The notes under the pieces are model-generated. The model ran no database searches, was not told the DNA's origin, and saw only the letters and a list, made by a program, of their open reading frames with translations. DNA of 64,000 nt from Acidobacteriota bacterium. GTDB taxonomy: Bacteria; Acidobacteriota; Vicinamibacteria; Fen-336. This document shows positions 56,461 to 64,000 of the stretch, in pieces (position 1 is the first letter of the stretch; each line of letters opens with the position of its first letter). Location of the stretch: the NCBI GenBank assembly GCA_011526565.1, contig WYBL01000081.1, positions 99,232 to 163,231 of the forward strand, written 5' to 3'. Made by a program: the position numbers and the translations under genes.

Positions 56461-59400
56461 GTGAGACTCGCCCTCGTCCTCGCGGCCTCGGCCGCCGTTC
56501 TCTTCCCTTCGCCCGCCGCGGGCGACGCTCTCGTCCGCCACCGTCTCGCGCTCGTGCTCGACCCGGCGGCGGGCCGCATCGCCGTCGAGGACGAGCTGAC
56601 GCTGCCGCCCGGGCAGGCGGCCGAGTTCGTGCTCAACGCGAACCTGGCCGTCGAGCGCTCGACGCCGGAGCTGGAGGAGATCCCGGTCGGCGACGTGGCG
56701 TTCTTCTCGATCAACGCCGACCTTCCGCGCGGCGCGAAGCTCAAGCGCTATCGCGCGAAGTCGGTGCCCGTCGACGGCAGGCTCACGCTCGCCTACTCCG
56801 GGCCGTTCGACTTCGGCCTCTCCGACCAGAAGGAGGAGTACACGCGCGGCTTCCGCGAGACCGCGGGCGTCGTCTCGAAGCAGGGCGTGTACCTCGCCGG
56901 CAGCGGCTTCTGGTACCCGCACTTCGGGCCGGGACTCGTCGAGTTCACGCTCGAGGTGCGGCAGCCCTCCACCTGGCACGTGATCAGCCAGGGCAACGGG
57001 ACGTCGCGCGACGAGAAGGGAGTCGCGCGTTGGGAGTCGCACGGGGCGATGGACGAGATCTACGTCGTCGGCGGGCCGCTCGTCGTCTACCGCGAGCAGG
57101 CCGGCAACGTGGAGGCGCTCGCCTACCTGCGCGAGAAGGACGACGCGCTGGCCGCGAAGTACCTCTCCGCCACCGCCCAGTACCTCGAGATGTACCGCTC
57201 GCTGATCGGCGCCTACCCCTACGGCAAGTTCGCGCTGGTCGAGAACTTCTGGGAGACGGGTTACGGGATGCCGAGCTTCACCCTGCTGGGGCCGCAGATC
57301 ATCCGCTTCCCGTTCATCCTCACCTCGTCCTACCCCCACGAGATCCTGCACAACTGGTGGGGCAACTCGGTCTTCGTCGACTACGAGACCGGCAACTGGT
57401 GCGAGGGGCTCACCGCCTATCTCGCCGACCACCTGATCCAGGAGCAGCGCGGGCGCGGCGCCGAGTACCGCCAGGACACGCTCAAGAAGTACCGCGACTA
57501 CGTGAAGGCGGGCCGCGACTTCCCGCTGCGCGAGTTCCGCTCGCGCCACAGCGCGGCCACCGAGGCGATCGGCTACGGCCGCACCGCGATGGGCTTCCAC
57601 ATGCTGCGGCTGAAGCTGGGCGACGACGCCTTCCGCAAGGCGCTGCAGCGGCTGTACCGCGAGCAGCGCGGGAAGAAGGCCAGCTTCGGCGACGTGCAGA
57701 AGGTGTTCGAGGCGGTCTCCGGCCAGTCCCTGCAGCGCTTCTTCGACGACTGGGTGCAGCGACCCGGCGCGGCGGTGCTCACGGTGCGCGACACGGCCGT
57801 GACGCCCGCGGGCGCCGGCTGGCAGCTCGCCGGCACGCTGGAGCAGACGCAGCCGGGAGCGCCGTTCGCGCTCGACGTGCCGCTCGTCGTGCAGACGGCG
57901 AAAGGTGCGACGCCGGCGAGAGTCGCCCTCGACGGCCCGCAGGCGCGCTTCACGGTCGAACTCGACGCCGAGCCGCTCGTGCTCCACGTCGATCCGGCGT
58001 TCGACCTGTTCCGTCGCCTCGACCCGCGCGAGACGCCGTCGTCGATCGGCCAGATCTTCGGCGAGCCGAAGATCCTCGCCCTGCTGCCCGGGACGGCCTC
58101 GGCCGAGGAGCAGGCCGCGTACCGCGAGCTGCTGAAGGGCTGGCAGAGCGACGCCCACGCGATCGAGGTGAAGCTCGACTCGGAGGTCGCGGAGCTGCCG
58201 TCCGACCGCGCCGCGTGGCTGCTCGGGCGCGACAACCGCTGGGCGAAGAAGCTGTTCGCGAGCCACGGTGCCGGGACCGTGCGCGTCACGTACGAAGGCG
58301 CGGAGGCGATGGACCTGGCCGGCCACACGGCCGTGCTGACGGCGCGCCATCCGGCGAACCTGGAAAAGGCGGTGGGCTGGATCGCGATCGACCCGGCGGC
58401 CGCGTTCCCGGGCCTCGGCCGCAAGCTGCCGCACTACGGCAAGTATTCGTACCTCGGCTTCGAGGGCGCCGAGCCCGCCAACACGATCAAGGGCCAGTGG
58501 GCGGGCGCCGACTCGCCGCTGCGGGTCGACCTGCGGCCGCGGACCGCGCGCGCCGCGGCTGCGCCGCCGCTGGCGCTGCCCGCGCGCAAGGCGCTGGCGG
58601 AGCTGCCGCCGGTGTTCTCGCAGAAGGCGCTGATGGAGCACGTCGCCTTCCTCGCGGCGCCCGAGCGCGAAGGCCGCGGCCTCGGCAGCGAGGGGCTGGC
58701 CGCGAGCGCCCGCTACGTCGCGGACCAGTTCCAGAAGATGGGTCTGAAGCCCGGCGGCGACGGCGGCACATACTTCCAGAAGTTCACCGTCGAGAAGGGT
58801 CCGCAGGGCACACCGGTGGAAGCCCTGAACGTGATCGGCGTGCTGCCGGGCACGAAGGCGGAGCTCTCCGGCCAGTCCGCGGTGATCTCCGCCCACTACG
58901 ACCACCTCGGCCGCGGCTGGCCCGATGCGCGCAAGGAGCACGAGGGCCAGCTCCACCTCGGCGCCGACGACAACGCCAGCGGCGTCGCGGTGCTGCTCGA
59001 GCTGGCCCGATCGGCGGCCTCCGCCGAGAAGCCGGCGCGCACGCTGGTGTTCGCCGCCTTCAGCGCGGAGGAGGCCGGGCTCAGGGGCTCTGAGCACTAC
59101 GTCCAGCACCCGCCCTTCCCGCTCGAGAAGACGATCGGCGTGCTCAACCTCGACACCGTCGGGCGCCTCGGCTCGCAGAAGCTGCAGATCCTCGGCACCG
59201 GGACGGCGAGCGAGTGGCAGCACATCTTCCGCGGCGCCAGCTTCGTCACCGGCGTCGAGAGCCAGAACGTGCCGGGCACGTGGGAGGCCTCGGACCAGGC
59301 GAGCTTCATCCGCAAGGGCGTGCCCGGCGTGCAGCTCTTCAGCGGCCCGCACGCCGACTACCACCGCCCCGGCGACGGCGTCCTTCAGATCGACGGCGCG

Positions 59401-59802
59401 GGCCTCGTCAAGGTCGCGACCTTCGCGAAGGAGGCCGTCGCCTACCTCGGCGAGCGACCGACGCCGCTGACGGTGACGATCGCGGGCGCGCCGACCCCGG
59501 CGCCGGGCGCCCCGGCGGCGGGTGGCGCCCCCGCCGGCCGCCGCGTCAGCCTCGGCACCATGCCCGACTTCGCGTTCGCGGGCCCGGGCATGAAGGTCGC
59601 CGCGGTCACCCCCGGCTCGCCCGCCGAGAAGGCGGGGCTGCGCCCGGGTGACGTGATCGTGCGCCTCGACGGCCAGCCGATCGCCAGCCTGCAGGCCTAC
59701 TCGGACGCGTTGAAGAAGCTGCAGCCCGGCCAGTCCGTCGAAGTGGTCGTCGCTCGCGACGGCCAGGAGTCGACGCTGACCGCGACCGTCGTCGAGCGCT
59801 GA
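56461..59802 (+). CDS. Exported fusion of M1-type metallopeptidase, M28 aminopeptidase and PDZ domain
   Basis: 1113 residues from GTG. A signal peptide (1-20) leads to an M1/gluzincin half: the zinc motif HEILH (293-297) with NWCEG (Glu315 as third ligand, 17 residues after the second His instead of the usual 18). A second half from about residue 720 is M28: ISAHYDHLG (His812), GADDNASG, FAAFSAEEAG, NLDTVGR and HADYHRPGD supply the two-zinc ligands. A PDZ domain (about 1030-1113; GSPAEKAGLRPGDVIVRLDGQPI) ends the chain. The protein probably cleaves peptides stepwise in the periplasm. The one-chain combination of two unrelated metallopeptidases is notable. Confidence 0.9.
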   Translation: MRLALVLAASAAVLFPSPAAGDALVRHRLALVLDPAAGRIAVEDELTLPPGQAAEFVLNANLAVERSTPELEEIPVGDVAFFSINADLPRGAKLKRYRAKSVPVDGRLTLAYSGPFDFGLSDQKEEYTRGFRETAGVVSKQGVYLAGSGFWYPHFGPGLVEFTLEVRQPSTWHVISQGNGTSRDEKGVARWESHGAMDEIYVVGGPLVVYREQAGNVEALAYLREKDDALAAKYLSATAQYLEMYRSLIGAYPYGKFALVENFWETGYGMPSFTLLGPQIIRFPFILTSSYPHEILHNWWGNSVFVDYETGNWCEGLTAYLADHLIQEQRGRGAEYRQDTLKKYRDYVKAGRDFPLREFRSRHSAATEAIGYGRTAMGFHMLRLKLGDDAFRKALQRLYREQRGKKASFGDVQKVFEAVSGQSLQRFFDDWVQRPGAAVLTVRDTAVTPAGAGWQLAGTLEQTQPGAPFALDVPLVVQTAKGATPARVALDGPQARFTVELDAEPLVLHVDPAFDLFRRLDPRETPSSIGQIFGEPKILALLPGTASAEEQAAYRELLKGWQSDAHAIEVKLDSEVAELPSDRAAWLLGRDNRWAKKLFASHGAGTVRVTYEGAEAMDLAGHTAVLTARHPANLEKAVGWIAIDPAAAFPGLGRKLPHYGKYSYLGFEGAEPANTIKGQWAGADSPLRVDLRPRTARAAAAPPLALPARKALAELPPVFSQKALMEHVAFLAAPEREGRGLGSEGLAASARYVADQFQKMGLKPGGDGGTYFQKFTVEKGPQGTPVEALNVIGVLPGTKAELSGQSAVISAHYDHLGRGWPDARKEHEGQLHLGADDNASGVAVLLELARSAASAEKPARTLVFAAFSAEEAGLRGSEHYVQHPPFPLEKTIGVLNLDTVGRLGSQKLQILGTGTASEWQHIFRGASFVTGVESQNVPGTWEASDQASFIRKGVPGVQLFSGPHADYHRPGDGVLQIDGAGLVKVATFAKEAVAYLGERPTPLTVTIAGAPTPAPGAPAAGGAPAGRRVSLGTMPDFAFAGPGMKVAAVTPGSPAEKAGLRPGDVIVRLDGQPIASLQAYSDALKKLQPGQSVEVVVARDGQESTLTATVVER

Positions 59803-59824
59803 GCCGGACCGCGCGCTGCCGTGC

Positions 59825-60805
59825 CTACTCCAGCGGCAGCGCGCTGATGCGGTGGTTGTCGAGGTCGGCGATCCACAGCCAGCCCGCGTGCACGAGCACG
59901 GCCGCGGGGCGGTTCAACTGCTCCGGCCGGGCGCCGGCCGCACCGGTGCCGGCGACCGCGGTGACGTGGCCGCGGGCGTCGACGGCCAGCACCCGGTGCG
60001 ACTTCATGTCGGCGACGTAGACGGTGCCGTCGGGCCCCGCCGCCACGCCGTGCGGCGTCGAGAGCGGCGCGTCGCTGGCGAGCGTCGTCAGCTTCCCGGC
60101 GCGGGAGAGCACGTGGATGCGGTGGCTGCCCGCGTCCGCGATCAGGATCGCGCCGCCGGCCGCGGGCGCGATGTCCATCGGGTAGACGAAGGTGTCCGGC
60201 TCGGCGCCCGCGATCGTCTCCACCTGGCCCGCATTCACCCGTCGCAGCCGGCCGTTGCCGATGTCGGTCGTCACCACCGCGCCGTCGCCCGTCCACAGCG
60301 TCGCGTGCGGCGAGTTGAACAACGCCTGGGCCGCGGGCCCGTCCTGCATCCCCTTCTGCCCCGGCTGGCCCGCGAGCGTCGACACGACGTAACCGCCCGC
60401 CGCCTTCGCGTCCTTCGTCAGCAGCCGAACGACATGGCCCTCGGCCTCGGCCACCGCGATGCGGCCGTCGGCCGCGACCGCCACGCCGTGGGGCGACGCG
60501 AAGCGCGCCTCGGCCGCGGGCCCGTCCTGGTGGCCCTTGCGGTCCGGGGCGCCCGCCAGCGTGCGCACCACGCCCGCCTTGGTCACCACCCGCAGCGCGT
60601 GGTTGTAGATGTCCGAGACGAGCACCGCGTCAGGCCCGAAGGGCGCGAGGCGGATCGGCTTGTGGAACTGCGCCGCCGCGCCCTGCCCGTCCGCGAAGCC
60701 CGGGTTGCCGCTGCCCGCGACGACCCGCAGGCCCTCCTGGGCAGCGCAAGGGAGCGCCAGCAACACTGCCGCGACCAGCGCCACGACCGCGAACCTGCTT
60801 CGCAC
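59825..60805 (-). CDS. Exported NHL-repeat beta-propeller protein
   Basis: 326 residues; GTG start with AAGGAGG 6 bases upstream. A signal peptide (about 1-21) is followed by at least five NHL units of the form HGVAVAADGRIAVAEAEGHVVRLL, each ending in a strand and turn (FASPHGVAV, FNSPHATLW, STPHGVAAGP). NHL propellers bind proteins or ligands outside the cell. Partner unknown. It is convergent with the fused protease and divergent from secG. Confidence 0.85.
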   Translation of the reverse strand: MRSRFAVVALVAAVLLALPCAAQEGLRVVAGSGNPGFADGQGAAAQFHKPIRLAPFGPDAVLVSDIYNHALRVVTKAGVVRTLAGAPDRKGHQDGPAAEARFASPHGVAVAADGRIAVAEAEGHVVRLLTKDAKAAGGYVVSTLAGQPGQKGMQDGPAAQALFNSPHATLWTGDGAVVTTDIGNGRLRRVNAGQVETIAGAEPDTFVYPMDIAPAAGGAILIADAGSHRIHVLSRAGKLTTLASDAPLSTPHGVAAGPDGTVYVADMKSHRVLAVDARGHVTAVAGTGAAGARPEQLNRPAAVLVHAGWLWIADLDNHRISALPLE

Positions 60806-60924
60806 GAGTTCCTCCTTCGAGGCGACCGGTGGCCGCCTCGAGTGGCCCCAGGGGACCGAATCGGGTAGATTCAAGGTTTGCCGCCCGGCTGTCCCGGGAC
60901 CGGCCCAACCGAAGAGAAGACGAA

Positions 60925-61326
60925 GTGACGATCCTGTACTACGTGCTCCTGGTCCTGCACATCATCGCGTGCTTCTTCCTGATCGCCGTGGTCCTGCTGC
61001 AGCAGGGCAAGAACCAGGACCTGGCCAGCGCGTTCGGCGGCGGCGGCACCCAGACGGCGTTCGGGCCCCGCGGTTCCGCGAACGTGCTCTCGCGCGCGAC
61101 CACGATCCTCGCGGGCGTGTTCATGGTGACCAGCCTCTCGTTGACCGTGGTGCGCCCGCGCGAGGCGTCGGTGCTCGACAAGCTCCCGGCCGCGGCCCCG
61201 GCCAGCACGACCGCGCCCGCCGCCAGCCAGCCGGCGGCGCCGGCCTCGTCGACGGCCCCCGCGCCTGTCGAGAGCGCCCCGGCGACCAGCGCCCCCGCGC
61301 CCGCGTCGTCGCCCGCCGGAAACTAG
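60925..61326 (+). CDS. secG: Protein-export membrane protein SecG
   Basis: 133 residues from GTG. Two membrane helices (about 2-25 and 50-72) bracket the signature VVLLQQGKNQDLASAFGGG, followed by SRATTILAGVFMV. This is the small subunit of the SecYEG translocon. The tail of about 55 residues is unusually rich in Ala, Pro and Ser. A TAGATT (60866-60871) upstream is a possible -10 box. The gene ends just before two hairpins and a T-rich run. Confidence 0.93.
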   Translation: MTILYYVLLVLHIIACFFLIAVVLLQQGKNQDLASAFGGGGTQTAFGPRGSANVLSRATTILAGVFMVTSLSLTVVRPREASVLDKLPAAAPASTTAPAASQPAAPASSTAPAPVESAPATSAPAPASSPAGN

Positions 61327-61332
61327 ATCCGC

Positions 61333-61404
61333 GGCCGCCTCAGGGCGGCCCCCGGGTCGTTACGAGCCGCCAGTGCCCACCCGGCCTGGCGGCTCTTGTT
61401 GTTC
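61333..61404 (+). terminator. Tandem hairpins after secG, the second a good intrinsic terminator
   Basis: First stem GGCCGCC/GGCGGCC (61333-61339 with 61344-61350). Second stem GAGCCGCCAG (61364-61373) pairs perfectly with CTGGCGGCTC (61386-61395) and is followed by TTGTTGTTC. A 10-base stem plus T-rich run ends the secG transcript before the next gene. Confidence 0.75.
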
Positions 61405-61435
61405 CCCCGCCTCGCGGGGGCGTAGCCTCGGTTCC

Positions 61436-64000
61436 ATGAAGGCCCGCCTGTCGCTCGCGCTCGCACTCGTCCTGGGTTGGAATGTCGCGGTGGCGGAGGA
61501 GCCCCCCAAGGGGAAGCGGATCGAGCTGACCCTCGAGGACGCGCGCCCGGCGCCCGCGGCGACTCCCGCGCCGCCGCCGAAGACGCGGCCGCTCGATCCC
61601 GCCGCGGCCGCCCTGCTGTTCGAGAGGCTTCCGGCCCTGCCGCAGCCCTCGCCCGTGGCCGCACGCCTGCCGCGCGCGGCGACGCCGCCGCCGAAGCCCG
61701 GCGAGCGGCGCACGTCGCTGCTGCCGCCCGCGGCGCGGCCCGCGCCGGCTCCTGCCGCCGCCGCGTTGAAGGTCGAACTGGCGACACCGCAGGGCGAAGT
61801 CGAGCGCGCGGCGAACCTGTCCGTGACGTTCTCGCAGCCGATGATCGCCGTCGCCTCGCTGGACGCGGTCGCGGCCGAGCAGGTGCCGGTCAAGCTCTCG
61901 CCGCAGCCACCGGGGAAGTGGCGCTGGGTCGGCACCCGCACCCTGCTGTTCGAGCCCGAGGGCGGCTTCCCGCAGGCGACGTCGTACGCGGCCGAGGTCC
62001 CCGCCGGCACGAAGGCGCCGGGCGGCGCGACGCTTTCGCGCGCGCATCGCTTCACGTTCGCGACACCGCCGCCGAAGCTGCGCGCTTCACACCCGCAGGG
62101 TGCGGGGCAGCCGCGCCAGCCGCTGCTGTTCGCGCGCTTCGACCAGGCGATGGATGCCGGCTCGATGCGCGCCGCGGCGAGCCTGCGTTCGCCTGGCGCC
62201 GCGGCGCTCCCCGCGCTGCGCGCCGCCACGGCTGAAGAGATCGCGGCGGACCAAACCGTCGCGGCGCTCGTCAAGGCGTCACCCGAGGGCACCTTCGTCG
62301 TGCTGCGGCCCGAGGCCCCGCTGCCCGCCGATACGCCGATCACCCTTCGTTTCGCGGCGGGATTGCGCTCGGCCGAGGGCCCGCTTCCCACCGGGCAGGC
62401 GCTGGAGTTCGGCTTCCGCACCCACGGTGCGCTGCGCCTCGTCGAGGCGCGCTGCGGCTGGGGCCGCGAGGTCGCGTGCCCGCCCGGCACACCCTGGCGC
62501 CTCGAGTTCTCGAACGCGCTCGACGAAGAGGCGTTCTCGCCCGACCTGGTGACGATCGAGCCGGCGCTGCCCGACGCGAGAATCGAGGTGCACGGCCAGA
62601 CGCTGATGATCGCGCCGAGCGGCGCGCGCCGCGGCGCGTACCGGGTGAACGTCGCGGGGCGGCTGCGCGACGTCTACGGGCAGGTACTGGAGGCGTCGGC
62701 GACCGCGGCGCTCACGGTCGCGCCTGCACCACCGTGGGCGGCGATCGCCGGCGGCGAGCTCGCCGTGCTCGAGCCCGGCGCGCCGCTGCGCCTGTACACG
62801 ACCAACGTGACGGAGCTGCGGCTCGAGATCCGGCGTGTCGATCCCGCGGACTGGCCGGCATGGACGGCGCGGTACGACGAGAAGGTGCCGTTGCCCGGGC
62901 GCGTCGTCCTGACCCGCGTGCTGCGGCCGGAGGCGGCCGCTGATACGGCCGTCGAAACCCGCGTCGACCTCGCGGAGGCGCTGGAGCAGGGCCTGGGGCA
63001 ACTGCTGGTCAGCGTCGAATGGACCCGCGCCGAGGGCCGCGTCGCTGCCGAATCGCGCCGTGAACGACGCCCGACGCGGCAGTGGCTGCAGGTCACGCGC
63101 CTCGGCCTCGAGGCACTCGCCGGGCCGGACTCCGTGCTGGCCTGGGCCAGCGCGCTCGCCGACGGCGCGCCCGTCGCCGGCGCGACGGCCGCACTCGCAC
63201 ACGCCGAGCGCGACGACGAGCGCGCCGCGGCGGCGGACCTTCCGGGCGTGGTCACGGACACCCACGGCCTCGCCACGCTGCCGCTCGACGAGCGGCCGCG
63301 CGGCCTGCTCGTGGTCCGCCACGGCGACGACCTCGCGCTGCTGCCCGCCTACCGCTGGGGCGGCGGCTGGGCCCGGCGCGCGCCCGCCCCCCCGCTGCGC
63401 GCGTACGCGTTCGACGACCGCGGCCTGTACCAGCCTGGCGAGTCGGCGCGGGTCAAGGGCTGGGTGCGCCGCATGGCTCCCGGCCCGCGCGGCGACGTCG
63501 AAGCCGCCGGCCTGCGCTCGCTGGACTGGACGCTGCACGACGCACGCGGCCGCGAGCTGGCAAAAGGCACGGCCGAGCTGGGGGCCGTCGGCGGGTTCGA
63601 TCTCTCGCTCGCGTTCCCGGAGGACTGCGCCACCGGCGACGCCCGGCTGTCGCTGCGGGCCGAGGGCCAGGAGATCGGCGGGCTCGCGCTGAAAGTCCAG
63701 GAGTTCCGCCGCCCGGAGTTCGAGGTGGCGATCGAGCGCGACGCGCCGGAGGCGGTCGTCGGCGAGGCGATCACGCTCTCGGCGCGGGCGGCGTATTTCG
63801 GGGGCGGCGGCCTCGGCGCGGCCCCCGCGCGCTGGGAGATCACCCGCGAGACGGCGCGCTTCGCTCCGCCGGGCCTCGACGACTTCGCCTTCGGCACCGC
63901 GCCGTCCTGGTTCCCCCGCGACGACGAGAGCGCCGGCCCCGGCCGCTGGGAGTTCGCCGGCACGACGGACGTGGAAGGCGTGCACCGACTGCGGCTGACC
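61436..64000 (+). CDS. Alpha-2-macroglobulin-family protein, 3' end beyond the window
   Basis: The frame from ATG 61436 is open to the last base (855 codons). A signal peptide (1-20, ending VAVA) is followed by a Pro-rich stretch, then strand-rich domains of the MG type. FDDRGLYQPGESARVKGWVRR near residue 660 is the signature of bacterial MG domains, and VQEFRRPEFEVAIERD follows. Bacterial alpha-2-macroglobulins trap attacking proteases at the periplasmic face of the outer or inner membrane, often with a penicillin-binding partner. Whether this copy has the thioester CxEQ motif cannot be seen because the C-terminal half is missing. No lipobox cysteine is present near the signal peptide. Confidence 0.88.
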   Translation, partial: MKARLSLALALVLGWNVAVAEEPPKGKRIELTLEDARPAPAATPAPPPKTRPLDPAAAALLFERLPALPQPSPVAARLPRAATPPPKPGERRTSLLPPAARPAPAPAAAALKVELATPQGEVERAANLSVTFSQPMIAVASLDAVAAEQVPVKLSPQPPGKWRWVGTRTLLFEPEGGFPQATSYAAEVPAGTKAPGGATLSRAHRFTFATPPPKLRASHPQGAGQPRQPLLFARFDQAMDAGSMRAAASLRSPGAAALPALRAATAEEIAADQTVAALVKASPEGTFVVLRPEAPLPADTPITLRFAAGLRSAEGPLPTGQALEFGFRTHGALRLVEARCGWGREVACPPGTPWRLEFSNALDEEAFSPDLVTIEPALPDARIEVHGQTLMIAPSGARRGAYRVNVAGRLRDVYGQVLEASATAALTVAPAPPWAAIAGGELAVLEPGAPLRLYTTNVTELRLEIRRVDPADWPAWTARYDEKVPLPGRVVLTRVLRPEAAADTAVETRVDLAEALEQGLGQLLVSVEWTRAEGRVAAESRRERRPTRQWLQVTRLGLEALAGPDSVLAWASALADGAPVAGATAALAHAERDDERAAAADLPGVVTDTHGLATLPLDERPRGLLVVRHGDDLALLPAYRWGGGWARRAPAPPLRAYAFDDRGLYQPGESARVKGWVRRMAPGPRGDVEAAGLRSLDWTLHDARGRELAKGTAELGAVGGFDLSLAFPEDCATGDARLSLRAEGQEIGGLALKVQEFRRPEFEVAIERDAPEAVVGEAITLSARAAYFGGGGLGAAPARWEITRETARFAPPGLDDFAFGTAPSWFPRDDESAGPGRWEFAGTTDVEGVHRLRLT

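Noticed and set aside
54109..59364. A 1751-codon open frame on the minus strand
   Set aside because: It lies opposite the ADOP permease and the M1-M28 fusion, both with clear motifs. Its translation is Arg/Ala/Gly/Glu/Leu-rich without domains, the usual effect of GC-rich third positions leaving antisense frames open.

Overview
The window is a very GC-rich (about 70% or more by eye), densely coded stretch of chromosome from a Gram-negative bacterium. The outer membrane is shown by a nearly complete Kdo/heptose/lipid A assembly operon (kdtA, lpxK, lpxL-like, waaF, gmhB, split hldE, waaC), a beta-barrel protein and many exported proteins. Two large ADOP-type MacB/FtsX-like permeases, one with a PadR repressor and one beside a kinase relic, together with DUF5752-TreT trehalose genes, point to Acidobacteriota, perhaps the Thermoanaerobaculia/Vicinamibacteria side. 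That placement is inference from gene content. No rRNA, tRNA, CRISPR array, prophage or insertion sequence was seen.

Layout. 1-6.9 kb: a radical SAM/SPASM protein cut by the left edge, an acyltransferase-like protein, two family-4 glycosyltransferases meeting tail to tail, and two unknown membrane proteins, one an FG-GAP beta-propeller. 6.9-10.8 kb: exported MsrA-MsrB, a strong two-way terminator, a cold-shock protein with a hairpin leader, then a three-gene set of a Tat lipoprotein with three HxHT motifs, YceI, and a CxxCH-bearing beta-barrel. 10.8-20.2 kb: fatty acid hydroxylase, S41 protease, GT2, a membrane serine protease with alpha-helical repeats, a GT39-like membrane enzyme, and a Tat-exported glycosylasparaginase-like enzyme. 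20.2-30.7 kb: SWIM-SNF2 helicase, CBS-domain membrane protein, ClC channel with a MarR regulator, and divergently a DUF5752-treT-otsAB trehalose operon.

30.8-39.5 kb (minus strand): the LPS core operon, whose first seven genes are chained by six successive 4-base overlaps, ending in an ICMT-like methyltransferase and an exported creatininase-family protein. 39.5-44.6 kb: a decayed area holding a remnant of an ADOP permease tail (63 bases identical to the intact gene 2 kb away), a hypothetical gene, a Ser/Thr-kinase relic lacking most of its kinase domain, then an intact padR-ADOP pair with a readable promoter and operator. 44.6-51.3 kb: hybrid histidine kinase, the glycolytic cluster gap-pgk-tpiA, an FAD monooxygenase and a TerB-like protein. 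51.4-64 kb: a TPR protein, a lytic transglycosylase interrupted by one in-frame TAG, a second ADOP permease, a single-chain M1-M28-PDZ protease, an NHL protein, secG with a good terminator, and an alpha-2-macroglobulin-family protein running off the right edge.

The main themes are envelope building (LPS, lipids, glycosylation), periplasmic proteolysis and repair, and stress response (trehalose, Msr, cold shock). Nothing here is clearly a new defence or mobile system. The best candidates for undescribed biology are the HxHT lipoprotein/YceI/haem-barrel cassette, the DUF5752-TreT-OtsAB operon facing a MarR-ClC pair, and the fused two-protease protein.
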